Shown piece by piece: positions 7,188 to 12,275 of a stretch of DNA of 12,275 bases. Origin of the DNA: Flavobacterium psychrophilum (GTDB taxonomy: Bacteria > Bacteroidota > Bacteroidia > Flavobacteriales > Flavobacteriaceae); contig CAMCTL010000103.1 of assembly GCA_945878515.1 (NCBI GenBank), positions 1-12,275 of the forward strand, read 5' to 3'. Position 1 is the first letter of the stretch; the number at the start of each line of letters is the position of its first letter. The notes under the pieces were generated by a model that ran no database searches, was not told where the DNA came from, and saw only the letters and a list, made by a program, of their open reading frames with translations. Both the position numbers and the translations under genes were made by a program.

Positions 7188-7229
7188 ATGAATACAATAT
7201 TTTTAAATTTAATTTGTAATAAATTATGA
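7188..7229 (+). CDS. Possible 13-residue leader ORF overlapping the next start
   Basis: ATG at 7188, preceded by the purine-rich AAAAGG, opens a frame encoding MNTIFLNLICNKL. Its TGA (7227-7229) overlaps the ATG of the following gene (7226-7228) in an ATGA arrangement. This is the classic layout for translational coupling. It lies just inside the predicted transcript. Short AT-rich frames like this arise easily by chance, so the call is tentative. Confidence 0.25.
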   Translation: MNTIFLNLICNKL

Positions 7230-7909
7230 GTAGTGCAAAACATTTTTTGAAAGAAGAGTATGTTCCGGGTGCTTTGTTTATTAAAACGAGTTTTATAAGA
7301 GACCGGGAAGAGTTGGTTACTAGATTTGCGGAGTACACTCCTGAATATTTAGTGGGGTTTGAAGAGCAAATTACTACAGTGAAGCAGATTCAGCGTACTA
7401 TGGTGCTTACGGATGAGCAGAAGCAGGCTACGGTTAATTTGTATTTGAAGGCTGATAGTTTGAATGTTGAGTTTAATTTTGTGACTAGTTATTTTAAGAA
7501 ATGTAAGCTTGATACTAAAATTTTGAGTGCGTTGAAGAAGGATTTGACTAGTCGTAATATTGAGGGTGCGACCGATAAAATTGCTAGTATTATTCAGTTG
7601 ATTGGAGTTAACAAAGCTGCTTTGGTCAGCAAGGGTATGGCTGCGAATTTTGTGGAGACATTGGCTGCTGATATGGATTATTTGGAGCAACAGAATGTGT
7701 TGCAGAATGAGGTTGAAAATAAGGTTTCGGATTTGTATGCTGTGAACAAGGCGGAGTATGATGCTTTGTATGCTTATATTGCTGAGATTGCGGCTGATGG
7801 GAAAATTATGTATAAGGGAACGCCTAAAGCGAAGGAATATACAATTGGTAAAATTATCGAGCGGTTGCGCTCGGGGAATAGTGGCGGTGCGCCTGATGCT
7901 AATGCTTAG
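7226..7909 (+). CDS. Helical cytoplasmic protein of unknown function, array-associated
   Basis: I do not recognise this family with confidence. The 227-residue product has no signal peptide or membrane segment. It appears mostly alpha-helical, with charged amphipathic stretches such as REELVTRFAEYTPEYLVGFE, LDTKILSALKKDLTSRNIEG and ADMDYLEQQNVLQNEVENKV. It ends in a basic segment (KGTPKAKEYTIGKIIERLR) and a flexible Gly/Ser/Ala tail. There are no obvious catalytic motifs. By hand count it uses GAG over GAA (about 13 to 6), CAG over CAA (7 to 2) and AAG over AAA (12 to 10), and almost only TTG for Leu. The neighbouring queE uses mostly GAA and CAA. The frame is intact, with its own promoter and terminator, so it is probably expressed. 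The periodic array lies upstream. A DNA-binding role on that array is a hypothesis only; a structural or stress-related protein is equally possible. Confidence 0.85.
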   Translation: MSSAKHFLKEEYVPGALFIKTSFIRDREELVTRFAEYTPEYLVGFEEQITTVKQIQRTMVLTDEQKQATVNLYLKADSLNVEFNFVTSYFKKCKLDTKILSALKKDLTSRNIEGATDKIASIIQLIGVNKAALVSKGMAANFVETLAADMDYLEQQNVLQNEVENKVSDLYAVNKAEYDALYAYIAEIAADGKIMYKGTPKAKEYTIGKIIERLRSGNSGGAPDANA

Positions 7910-7916
7910 GATTATG

Positions 7917-7937
7917 ACCGCCTCATGGCGGTTTTTT
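7917..7937 (+). terminator. Rho-independent terminator of the unknown gene
   Basis: A perfect 6-bp GC-rich stem (ACCGCC 7917-7922, GGCGGT 7927-7932) with a TCAT loop is followed directly by six T residues. It lies 7 bases after the stop codon at 7909. Confidence 0.9.
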
Positions 7938-8042
7938 ATGGCTATTTTTGGTTGCACAAAGAGGCACGATGTTGGGCAGGGAGGTATAGGGAGTTTTGTT
8001 TTGTTCGTCCATCTTTATGGGCATGAGCCAGAGGTATTACGC
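7938..8042. other. Tail of the inserted block with TTGCAC/GCACGATGTT motifs
   Basis: No gene is visible here. The stretch contains TTTTTGGTTGCACA (7945-7958), GCACGATGTT (7964-7973) and TTGGGCAGG (7972-7980). These resemble units of the upstream array; GCACGATGTT is identical to 6933-6942. The array-type motifs therefore lie on both sides of the gene. The rest is G/T-rich, ending in the 8-bp palindrome CGCTAGCG (8040-8047) at the junction with the duplicated gene end. Confidence 0.5.
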
Positions 8043-8089
8043 TAGCGGTTAAACAAGATATAATCACAACTACAGATTTGATCTCTTAG
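8043..8089 (+). pseudogene. Right copy of direct repeat: relict 3' end of an aminotransferase gene
   Basis: This copy reads in frame LAVKQDIITTTDLIS and then TAG, beside IAIQDIIATTDLIS and TAG in the intact gene. Of the four differences in the 37-base core, three are third-position and silent and one changes Ala to Thr. Such a pattern means that both copies spent time as coding sequence. It is best read as the end of a diverged allele, or of the original gene, left behind when the block arrived. Upstream of about 8036 no further similarity to the gene is seen. Confidence 0.8.
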
Positions 8090-8245
8090 TGCAATAATCC
8101 TTTTTGTCGAAGTTACTAAATTAGGTAACACATTTTTGATTTACTTGAAAATTGTAAAATTGATATAGAAGAGCTTCATTTTGTAGTGACTCGAATTGTT
8201 TATCGTAATAAAATAATTTGATTTTTTTTCAATTTTCTTTCAAGA

Positions 8246-8276
8246 TTTATGTATTCCTAAAAAAAGTATATCTTTA
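8246..8276 (+). promoter_or_regulatory. Candidate promoter for the amino acid permease
   Basis: TATCTTTA at 8269-8276 differs from TAnnTTTG only at the last base. It is preceded 19 bases earlier by TTTA (8246-8249), a near match to TTTG. It ends 24 bases before the ATG. The remaining gap 8090-8245 is AT-rich; I see no gene or other signal in it. Confidence 0.45.
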
Positions 8277-8300
8277 GCCAACCAAAAAAACCAAATCAAG

Positions 8301-9707
8301 ATGCAAGACACCAACGAAGAACATTTTAAAAGAGAACTCGGATTATTAGACGGAACAATGCTCGTTGTGGGCTCGATGATTGGTTCGGGAATATTTATTG
8401 TAAGTTCGGATATGGTGCGCCAATTGGGTTCTGCGGGCTGGCTCATTGCGATGTGGGTGCTCACAGGATTTATTACCGTGATTGCTGCCGTGAGTTATGG
8501 CGAGTTGAGTTCTATGTTTCCAAAAGCGGGCGGACAATACGTTTACATTAAGGAAGCTTACGGAAAACTGATTGGGTTTTTGTACGGTTGGAGCTTTTTT
8601 GCCGTGATACAGACCGGAACCATTGCCGCAGTGGGCGTGGCTTTTTCTAAATTTGCCGCATATATTTATCCGCCGGTGAGTGAAAAAAATATAATTTTTG
8701 AGTTGGGCGATTTCCAATTGCACGCGGCTCAAATAGTTTCGATAATCACCATTATTTTGTTGAGTTACATCAATAGTCGTGGCGTGAAAAACAGCAAGAT
8801 TTTGCAAACGGTCTTGACGGTTATTAAAGTAGCCTCGATTTTTGGTTTGATTATTTTCGGATTTGTTTCTGCCAAAGCCGAAGTTTGGGATGCCAATTGG
8901 GCAAATGCTTGGACTTCACAAAAAATGAATGTCGATACAGGTTCTTGGCTTCCGATTAGTGGCGTGGCTTTGATTTCGGCCATGTCGGCGGCATTGGTGG
9001 GTTCGTTGTTTTCGAGCGTGGCTTGGGAAGGCGTGACTTTTATTGCTGGGGAAATCAAAAATCCAAAACGAAATGTAGGATTGAGTTTGTTTCTTGGCAC
9101 TTTGATTGTGAGTTGTATTTATATTTTGGCCAATGTGATGTATTTGGCGGTGGTACCTTTACAAGACATCGCAACTGCCGAATCGGATAGAGTAGCGGTT
9201 GTGGCTTCGCAAAATATTTTTGGAAATATTGGAACTTTAATTATCGCCTTGATGATTATGATTTCGACTTTTGCTTGTAATAATGGTTTGATTATGGCGG
9301 GTGCAAGAGTCTATTATACGATGGCGCAAGATGGTTTGTTTTTCAAAAAAGCGTCTCATTTGAACAAAGCGAGTGTTCCGGCTTGGGCATTGTGGGCACA
9401 ATGTTTTTGGGCTTCGGCTTTGTGTTTGACTGGAAAGTATGGCGATTTGTTGGACTTTGTTGTAATTATCGTTTTGGTATTTTATATCTTGACTATTTAC
9501 GGAATTTTCATTCTTCGCAGAAAAATGCCAGATGCCGAAAGACCTTATAAGGCTTTTGGTTATCCTTTGTTGCCAGCACTTTATATTGTTATTGCCAGCG
9601 CAATTGGAATTGCTTTGTTATTCACAAAACCCAGTACTTGTGGTTGGGGCGTTTTTATCATGTTGATAGGAATTCCGATTTATTATTTTACAAAACAAAA
9701 AGAGTAA
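8301..9707 (+). CDS. APC-family amino acid permease
   Basis: The 468-residue inner-membrane protein is a secondary transporter of the amino acid-polyamine-organocation superfamily. It has about 12 hydrophobic segments. The first contains GSMIGSGIF (24-32), the unwound substrate-binding stretch typical of the family. FPKAGGQYVYIKEAYG (73-88) follows segment 2. SSVAWEGVTFIAGEIKNP (238-255) marks the broken sixth helix and the loop after it. The C-terminal LRRKMPDAERPYKAFGYP is also usual for the L-amino-acid transporter type. Length is normal. Substrate cannot be read from the sequence. Convergent alanine dehydrogenase next door fits uptake and breakdown of small neutral amino acids, but this is only context. 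Antisense frames across it are by-products of its composition. Confidence 0.92.
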   Translation: MQDTNEEHFKRELGLLDGTMLVVGSMIGSGIFIVSSDMVRQLGSAGWLIAMWVLTGFITVIAAVSYGELSSMFPKAGGQYVYIKEAYGKLIGFLYGWSFFAVIQTGTIAAVGVAFSKFAAYIYPPVSEKNIIFELGDFQLHAAQIVSIITIILLSYINSRGVKNSKILQTVLTVIKVASIFGLIIFGFVSAKAEVWDANWANAWTSQKMNVDTGSWLPISGVALISAMSAALVGSLFSSVAWEGVTFIAGEIKNPKRNVGLSLFLGTLIVSCIYILANVMYLAVVPLQDIATAESDRVAVVASQNIFGNIGTLIIALMIMISTFACNNGLIMAGARVYYTMAQDGLFFKKASHLNKASVPAWALWAQCFWASALCLTGKYGDLLDFVVIIVLVFYILTIYGIFILRRKMPDAERPYKAFGYPLLPALYIVIASAIGIALLFTKPSTCGWGVFIMLIGIPIYYFTKQKE

Positions 9708-9710
9708 ATT

Positions 9711-9752
9711 TTAGATTGCAGATTTCAGAAGGTAGATTTCAGGTTACAGATC
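9711..9752. repeat. Degenerate heptanucleotide tandem repeat (TTAGATT/GCAGATT type)
   Basis: Six 7-base units run in register: TTAGATT, GCAGATT, TCAGAAG, GTAGATT, TCAGGTT, ACAGATC. The repeat begins 3 bases after the permease stop. Confidence 0.65.
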
Positions 9753-9757
9753 CAACG

Positions 9758-9795
9758 AAAAATCCGTCTCGTTATATTCTTACTTGACGGATTTT
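9758..9795. terminator. Bidirectional terminator between permease and alanine dehydrogenase
   Basis: AAAATCCGTC (9759-9768) pairs perfectly with GACGGATTTT (9786-9795) around a 17-base loop. A-rich sequence on the left and T-rich sequence on the right allow it to work for both convergent genes. The loop is longer than usual. Confidence 0.75.
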
Positions 9796-9820
9796 AATTT
9801 TATAGCAATTAAGTCTTGAT

Positions 9821-9848
9821 TCTTTGTTCTTTGCTCTTTGTTCTATTT
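9821..9848. repeat. Heptanucleotide tandem repeat (TCTTTGT type)
   Basis: Four 7-base units, TCTTTGT, TCTTTGC, TCTTTGT and TCTATTT, run just beyond the 3' end of the alanine dehydrogenase gene. Confidence 0.65.
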
Positions 9849-9858
9849 TCTTATGAAA

Positions 9859-10989
9859 TTAAGCGTAAACAACTTCTTTCAAAGCAGTTTCTACATCTTC
9901 AAAAGGCAAGTTCCAAGCGTCGGCAACGCCTTTGTAAAGAATTTTTCCATTGGCAACGTTGAGTCCTTTTTTCAATTCTTCGTTTTCGGCGCAAGCCTTT
10001 TTCCATCCTTTGTTGGCCAATTGCAAAGCGTAAGGCAAAGTAGCATTAGTCAACGCCAAAGTAGAAGTGTAAGGAACAGCACCGGGCATATTGGCTACGC
10101 AATAATGAACAATGTCGTCTATGATGAAAGTTGGATTTTCGTGTGTTGTTGGAGTACAAGTTTCAATACAACCTCCTTGGTCAACGGCAACGTCAACGAC
10201 TACAGTTCCGGGAGCCATTAATTTTAGCATATCACGGGTAATCAAATGGGGCGCTTTGGCACCTGGAATCAAAACGGCTCCAATAACCAAATCAGCATGA
10301 GAAATAGCATCACGAACATTATAGTGATTCGACATCACTGTGGTGACGTTGGCAGGCATCACGTCCGACAAATAGCGTAAACGAGGTAAACTCACATCTA
10401 AAATAGTGACTTGAGCACCAAAACCAGCGGCCATTTTTGCAGCTTGAGTTCCTACGATTCCACCACCTAAAACGACTACTTTTGCCGGTGGAACTCCGGG
10501 AACACCTCCAAGAAGAATGCCTTTTCCTTTCATTGGTTTTTCCAAATATTTTGCACCTTCTTGAATAGCCATACGTCCTGCCACTTCCGACATTGGCACT
10601 AATAATGGCAAACTGCGATCTGATTTTTCAACTGTTTCATAAGCTAAACAAATTGCTTCACGTTCCATCATTGCATGAGTCAAAGGTTCAGAGGAAGCGA
10701 AGTGGAAGTAGGTAAAGAGTAATTGGTTCTTTTTTATTAGCGGATATTCAGAAGCAATAGGCTCTTTTACCTTGATAATCATTTCAGCAATTTCGTAAAC
10801 GGCTTCAATGGTTGGCAAAAGTTCGGCTCCTGCTTCTTCGTAGGCTTTGTCACTAAAACCACTGTTCTCTCCTGCGCTTTTTTGCACATAGACGATATGT
10901 CCGTGATTTTTGAATTCGGCTACACCAGCTGGGGTTAGCGCAACACGATTTTCGTTGTTTTTGATTTCTTTTGGAATTCCGATAATCAT
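9859..10989 (-). CDS. ald: Alanine dehydrogenase
   Basis: The enzyme catalyses NAD-dependent oxidative deamination of L-alanine to pyruvate and ammonia, or the reverse. The 376-residue product matches the family length (about 370-380). It begins MIIGIPKEIKNNENRVALTP, the usual Ald opening. Residues known to bind substrate or act in catalysis in characterised Ald enzymes occur at the same numbers: R15, K75, H96 (in YFHF) and D270 (in DVAVDQGG). The NAD-binding Rossmann loop is VLGGGIVG at 173-180, with an acidic residue D198 at the end of the next strand. The start is unambiguous. The gene is convergent with the amino acid permease and separated from it by a shared terminator. The upstream side has its own 299-base gap, so it is probably monocistronic. 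Confidence 0.96.
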   Translation of the reverse strand: MIIGIPKEIKNNENRVALTPAGVAEFKNHGHIVYVQKSAGENSGFSDKAYEEAGAELLPTIEAVYEIAEMIIKVKEPIASEYPLIKKNQLLFTYFHFASSEPLTHAMMEREAICLAYETVEKSDRSLPLLVPMSEVAGRMAIQEGAKYLEKPMKGKGILLGGVPGVPPAKVVVLGGGIVGTQAAKMAAGFGAQVTILDVSLPRLRYLSDVMPANVTTVMSNHYNVRDAISHADLVIGAVLIPGAKAPHLITRDMLKLMAPGTVVVDVAVDQGGCIETCTPTTHENPTFIIDDIVHYCVANMPGAVPYTSTLALTNATLPYALQLANKGWKKACAENEELKKGLNVANGKILYKGVADAWNLPFEDVETALKEVVYA

Positions 10990-11203
10990 CAGTAATTGAT
11001 TTAGATTGTTACTATTTGTATTGGTTGTAATTTAAAAAAAAAATATAACAATTACAACAATAAATCGCGTAAATTTAACAAATGATTAATTTAAAATGCT
11101 ACAATTTAGAAAAGAATTTCAGGTAAAACTTGATTGTTTTTTAAAACGAACTTTTGGTTTCTCAATGGTATTGCAATTTTTTTCATGTGCATTGGATTTA
11201 AAT
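10990..11203. other. AT-rich upstream region of ald, no clear signal
   Basis: The region should hold the ald promoter. The best -7-like box on the minus strand is TAAATTTA (11070-11077), which is palindromic, and I find no convincing -33 partner. No gene or RNA is visible. Confidence 0.4.
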
Positions 11204-11233
11204 AAAAAAAAGTTTCAAATTTTCACTTGAAAC
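11204..11233 (-). terminator. Rho-independent terminator of the T9SS-sorted gene
   Basis: Read on the minus strand, a 7-bp stem (11227-11233 with 11212-11218, GTTTCAA/TTGAAAC) with an 8-base loop is followed by eight T residues (11211 down to 11204). It lies 55 bases past the stop of the gene at 11289. Confidence 0.88.
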
Positions 11234-11250
11234 CTTTACAATCCTATCTA

Positions 11251-11285
11251 GTACCCCGTATTTCGTACTTCGTATTTCGTACCTC
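11251..11285. repeat. Heptanucleotide tandem repeat (GTATTTC/GTACTTC type)
   Basis: Five exact 7-base units, GTACCCC, GTATTTC, GTACTTC, GTATTTC and GTACCTC, lie between the stop codon of the minus-strand gene and its terminator, so they would be transcribed in its 3' untranslated region. Confidence 0.8.
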
Positions 11286-11288
11286 GAA

Positions 11289-12275
11289 TTATTCTTTTAC
11301 CATTTTTTCCATAATACTTTTCCCATCCGTTGTTGTTCCTTTTACAATATAAACCCCTTTTTCTAAAGTGGAAACATCATAATTGGTATTAGTATTATTG
11401 AAGGATTTTACTTTTTTACCTGCGATGTCGAAAACCTCTAAGGTTTTGATTTCTTCTGGGAACCTGATTAGAGATTTGGTAGGATTTGGATAAATTTTAA
11501 TCGATAATAACGAGTTGGTTTGCGAAGATAAAGTATTAATGAAAGAATAATTTCCAGATGATTTTTCAAAAGTTATATTGTAAGTTCCTGCTGTTACCGG
11601 GATATTTGCACCATTTTGAGTTCCAACTCCAGCGGGAAAACTAGTAGACCCCCAATTAGAAGCCCATAAATTATCTTTTCTAAACTTCACTTCTCCAGTA
11701 GCAAGTGTCAATCCATTTATTGAATATTCAAATCCATTTGTGGTAGTTAAATCAGTATCAACTGCATTAAATCCGTTTAAAGCAGTTCCTAAAATACCAA
11801 TGCTTGGATAAGCAAAACGATATTCTCCTGTCAATCGATTGAAAGTTACAAACCATTCACCGCCTCCTACATTAATATTTGGACCACCCAAAACAGCAGT
11901 TCCTGCAGGAAAAGGAACGCTTCCCCAAATAAAATTTGAGGCATTATCTTGTCTAAAATAGGCATTTCCGCTAGTGAAATAAAATCCAGAAAGTGTATAG
12001 ATGATTCCGTCTGAGGTGGTCATATCAATATCTGGACCTCCAAAACCTAATTGAGAATTTACAGCAGGCCCCCAAATGCCTATAGTTGGAAAACCTGTAC
12101 TAGTTATAAAAGTATAAGTAGCGTTTATTCTATTAAAAGTAACATCATAGGTGCCAGCTAAAGTTGGAATATCCTGTCCTTCAAAAATTCCTTGTCCGTT
12201 TGGAAAAGTGCTGCCTCCCCAATTATTTGCCCAATCCCCATCTTGTCTAAATTTAACAACGCCAGTTGTGATTTG
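11289..12275 (-). CDS. Secreted protein with SusE/SusF-like repeats and T9SS type A sorting domain (5' end missing)
   Basis: The frame is open from the stop at 11289 to the right edge, giving 328 visible residues; the ATG at 12023 is internal, because repeat sequence continues upstream. Three related modules of about 90 residues can be read: a partial first (to about 12090), PTIGIWG... (12089-11808) and PSIGILG... (11807-11541). Each has a VKFR-D...NWGS..FP.G core and ends in T(F)N/E-type strands, resembling the SusE/SusF outer-membrane starch-binding modules. The last 73 residues (from about 11510) form a type A T9SS sorting domain, with KIYPNPTKSL, LEVFDIAGKKV and LEKGVYIVKG. The protein should cross the outer membrane through T9SS and be released or attached at the surface, perhaps binding glycans. 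The signal peptide and any catalytic domain would lie outside the window. Confidence 0.88.
   Translation of the reverse strand, partial: QITTGVVKFRQDGDWANNWGGSTFPNGQGIFEGQDIPTLAGTYDVTFNRINATYTFITSTGFPTIGIWGPAVNSQLGFGGPDIDMTTSDGIIYTLSGFYFTSGNAYFRQDNASNFIWGSVPFPAGTAVLGGPNINVGGGEWFVTFNRLTGEYRFAYPSIGILGTALNGFNAVDTDLTTTNGFEYSINGLTLATGEVKFRKDNLWASNWGSTSFPAGVGTQNGANIPVTAGTYNITFEKSSGNYSFINTLSSQTNSLLSIKIYPNPTKSLIRFPEEIKTLEVFDIAGKKVKSFNNTNTNYDVSTLEKGVYIVKGTTTDGKSIMEKMVKE
11541..12275 (-). repeat. Internal protein-coding repeats (SusE/SusF-like modules)
   Basis: Two complete modules and one partial module of roughly 90-94 codons share the pattern FRKD/FRQD, W.S..FPAG, a G-N-I/P-I turn and GTY-ITF. They are divergent at the DNA level, so this is an old duplication. 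Confidence 0.7.

Larger units (their letters stand above)
6559..8042. mobile_element. Putative inserted block between duplicated gene ends; carries array and one unknown gene
   Basis: The block starts directly after the aminotransferase stop and ends where the second copy of that gene's end begins. Inside are, in order: a G/T-rich stretch with no recognisable signal (6559-6680); a 20/21-bp periodic array (6681-6982); an AT-rich spacer (6983-7127) in which I see nothing clear; a promoter; a possible leader ORF; the gene at 7226-7909; a terminator; and a short tail with array-like motifs. There is no integrase, transposase or terminal inverted repeat, so any movement would need enzymes supplied from elsewhere, or the block arrived by homologous recombination. 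Its plus strand is G/T-rich and its gene has codon use unlike its neighbours. The insertion is inferred from one genome; the direct repeats are directly visible. Confidence 0.55.

Noticed and set aside
7349..7957. 202-residue open frame on the minus strand opposite the unknown gene
   Set aside because: It is the complement of a gene rich in TTG, GCT and GAT codons, yields a low-complexity Ile/Leu/Ser/Arg-rich product, starts beyond the terminator of the sense gene and lacks a promoter-like box.
6559..8042. Block considered as an insertion sequence
   Set aside because: No transposase and no terminal inverted repeats are visible, and the flanking duplication is far longer than an IS target-site duplication.
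8112..8129. GTTAC/GTAAC inverted repeat after the relict gene end as a terminator
   Set aside because: The stem is only 5 bp and AT-rich, and the T-run does not follow directly.

Overview
The window looks like the chromosome of a flavobacterium (phylum Bacteroidota, probably Flavobacterium or a close relative). The evidence is AT-rich DNA, a Bacteroidota-type TonB with an N-terminal cytoplasmic extension, a type IX secretion (T9SS) C-terminal sorting domain, A-rich start contexts without strong Shine-Dalgarno sequences, and promoter boxes of the TAnnTTTG type. The species cannot be fixed from the sequence alone.

Layout. (1) 29-3674, plus strand: a tight run of tonB, a small membrane protein, a PstS-like substrate-binding lipoprotein and a TPR protein, ending in a clear rho-independent terminator. 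It looks like the distal part of an exbB-exbD-tonB operon whose start lies off the left edge. (2) 3892-5355: queE (queuosine precursor synthesis), followed closely by two small secreted proteins with TonB C-terminal domains; the second is a close paralogue of the domain in the first tonB. (3) 5404-6558: a PLP-dependent class V aminotransferase. (4) 6559-8042: a foreign-looking block with a degenerate array of 20/21-bp units, a promoter, a possible 13-residue leader ORF, a helical protein of unknown function with divergent codon use, and a GC-rich terminator. (5) 8043-8089: a second, slightly diverged copy of the last codons of the aminotransferase gene, so the block sits between direct repeats of that gene's 3' end. 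(6) 8301-9707: an APC-family amino acid permease. (7) 9859-10989, minus strand: alanine dehydrogenase, convergent with the permease and sharing a bidirectional terminator with it. (8) 11289-12275, minus strand: the 3' part of a secreted protein with SusE/SusF-like repeats and a T9SS sorting tail, cut by the right edge.

Most genes are ordinary: energy transduction to outer-membrane receptors, tRNA modification, and amino acid uptake and catabolism (permease beside alanine dehydrogenase). The part that deserves attention is 6515-8089. An intact single-gene module with its own promoter and terminator is preceded by an array of at least 14 units. The units keep exact helical spacing (two turns), but the core changes from AAAGGGCA (20-bp period) to TGCAC (21-bp period). 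The module sits at the 3' end of a housekeeping gene whose terminal codons are duplicated beyond it. I do not recognise the protein family and offer the array-plus-gene unit as a candidate undescribed mobile or regulatory module. Three different heptanucleotide tandem repeats in the gaps around alanine dehydrogenase are a second unexplained feature.
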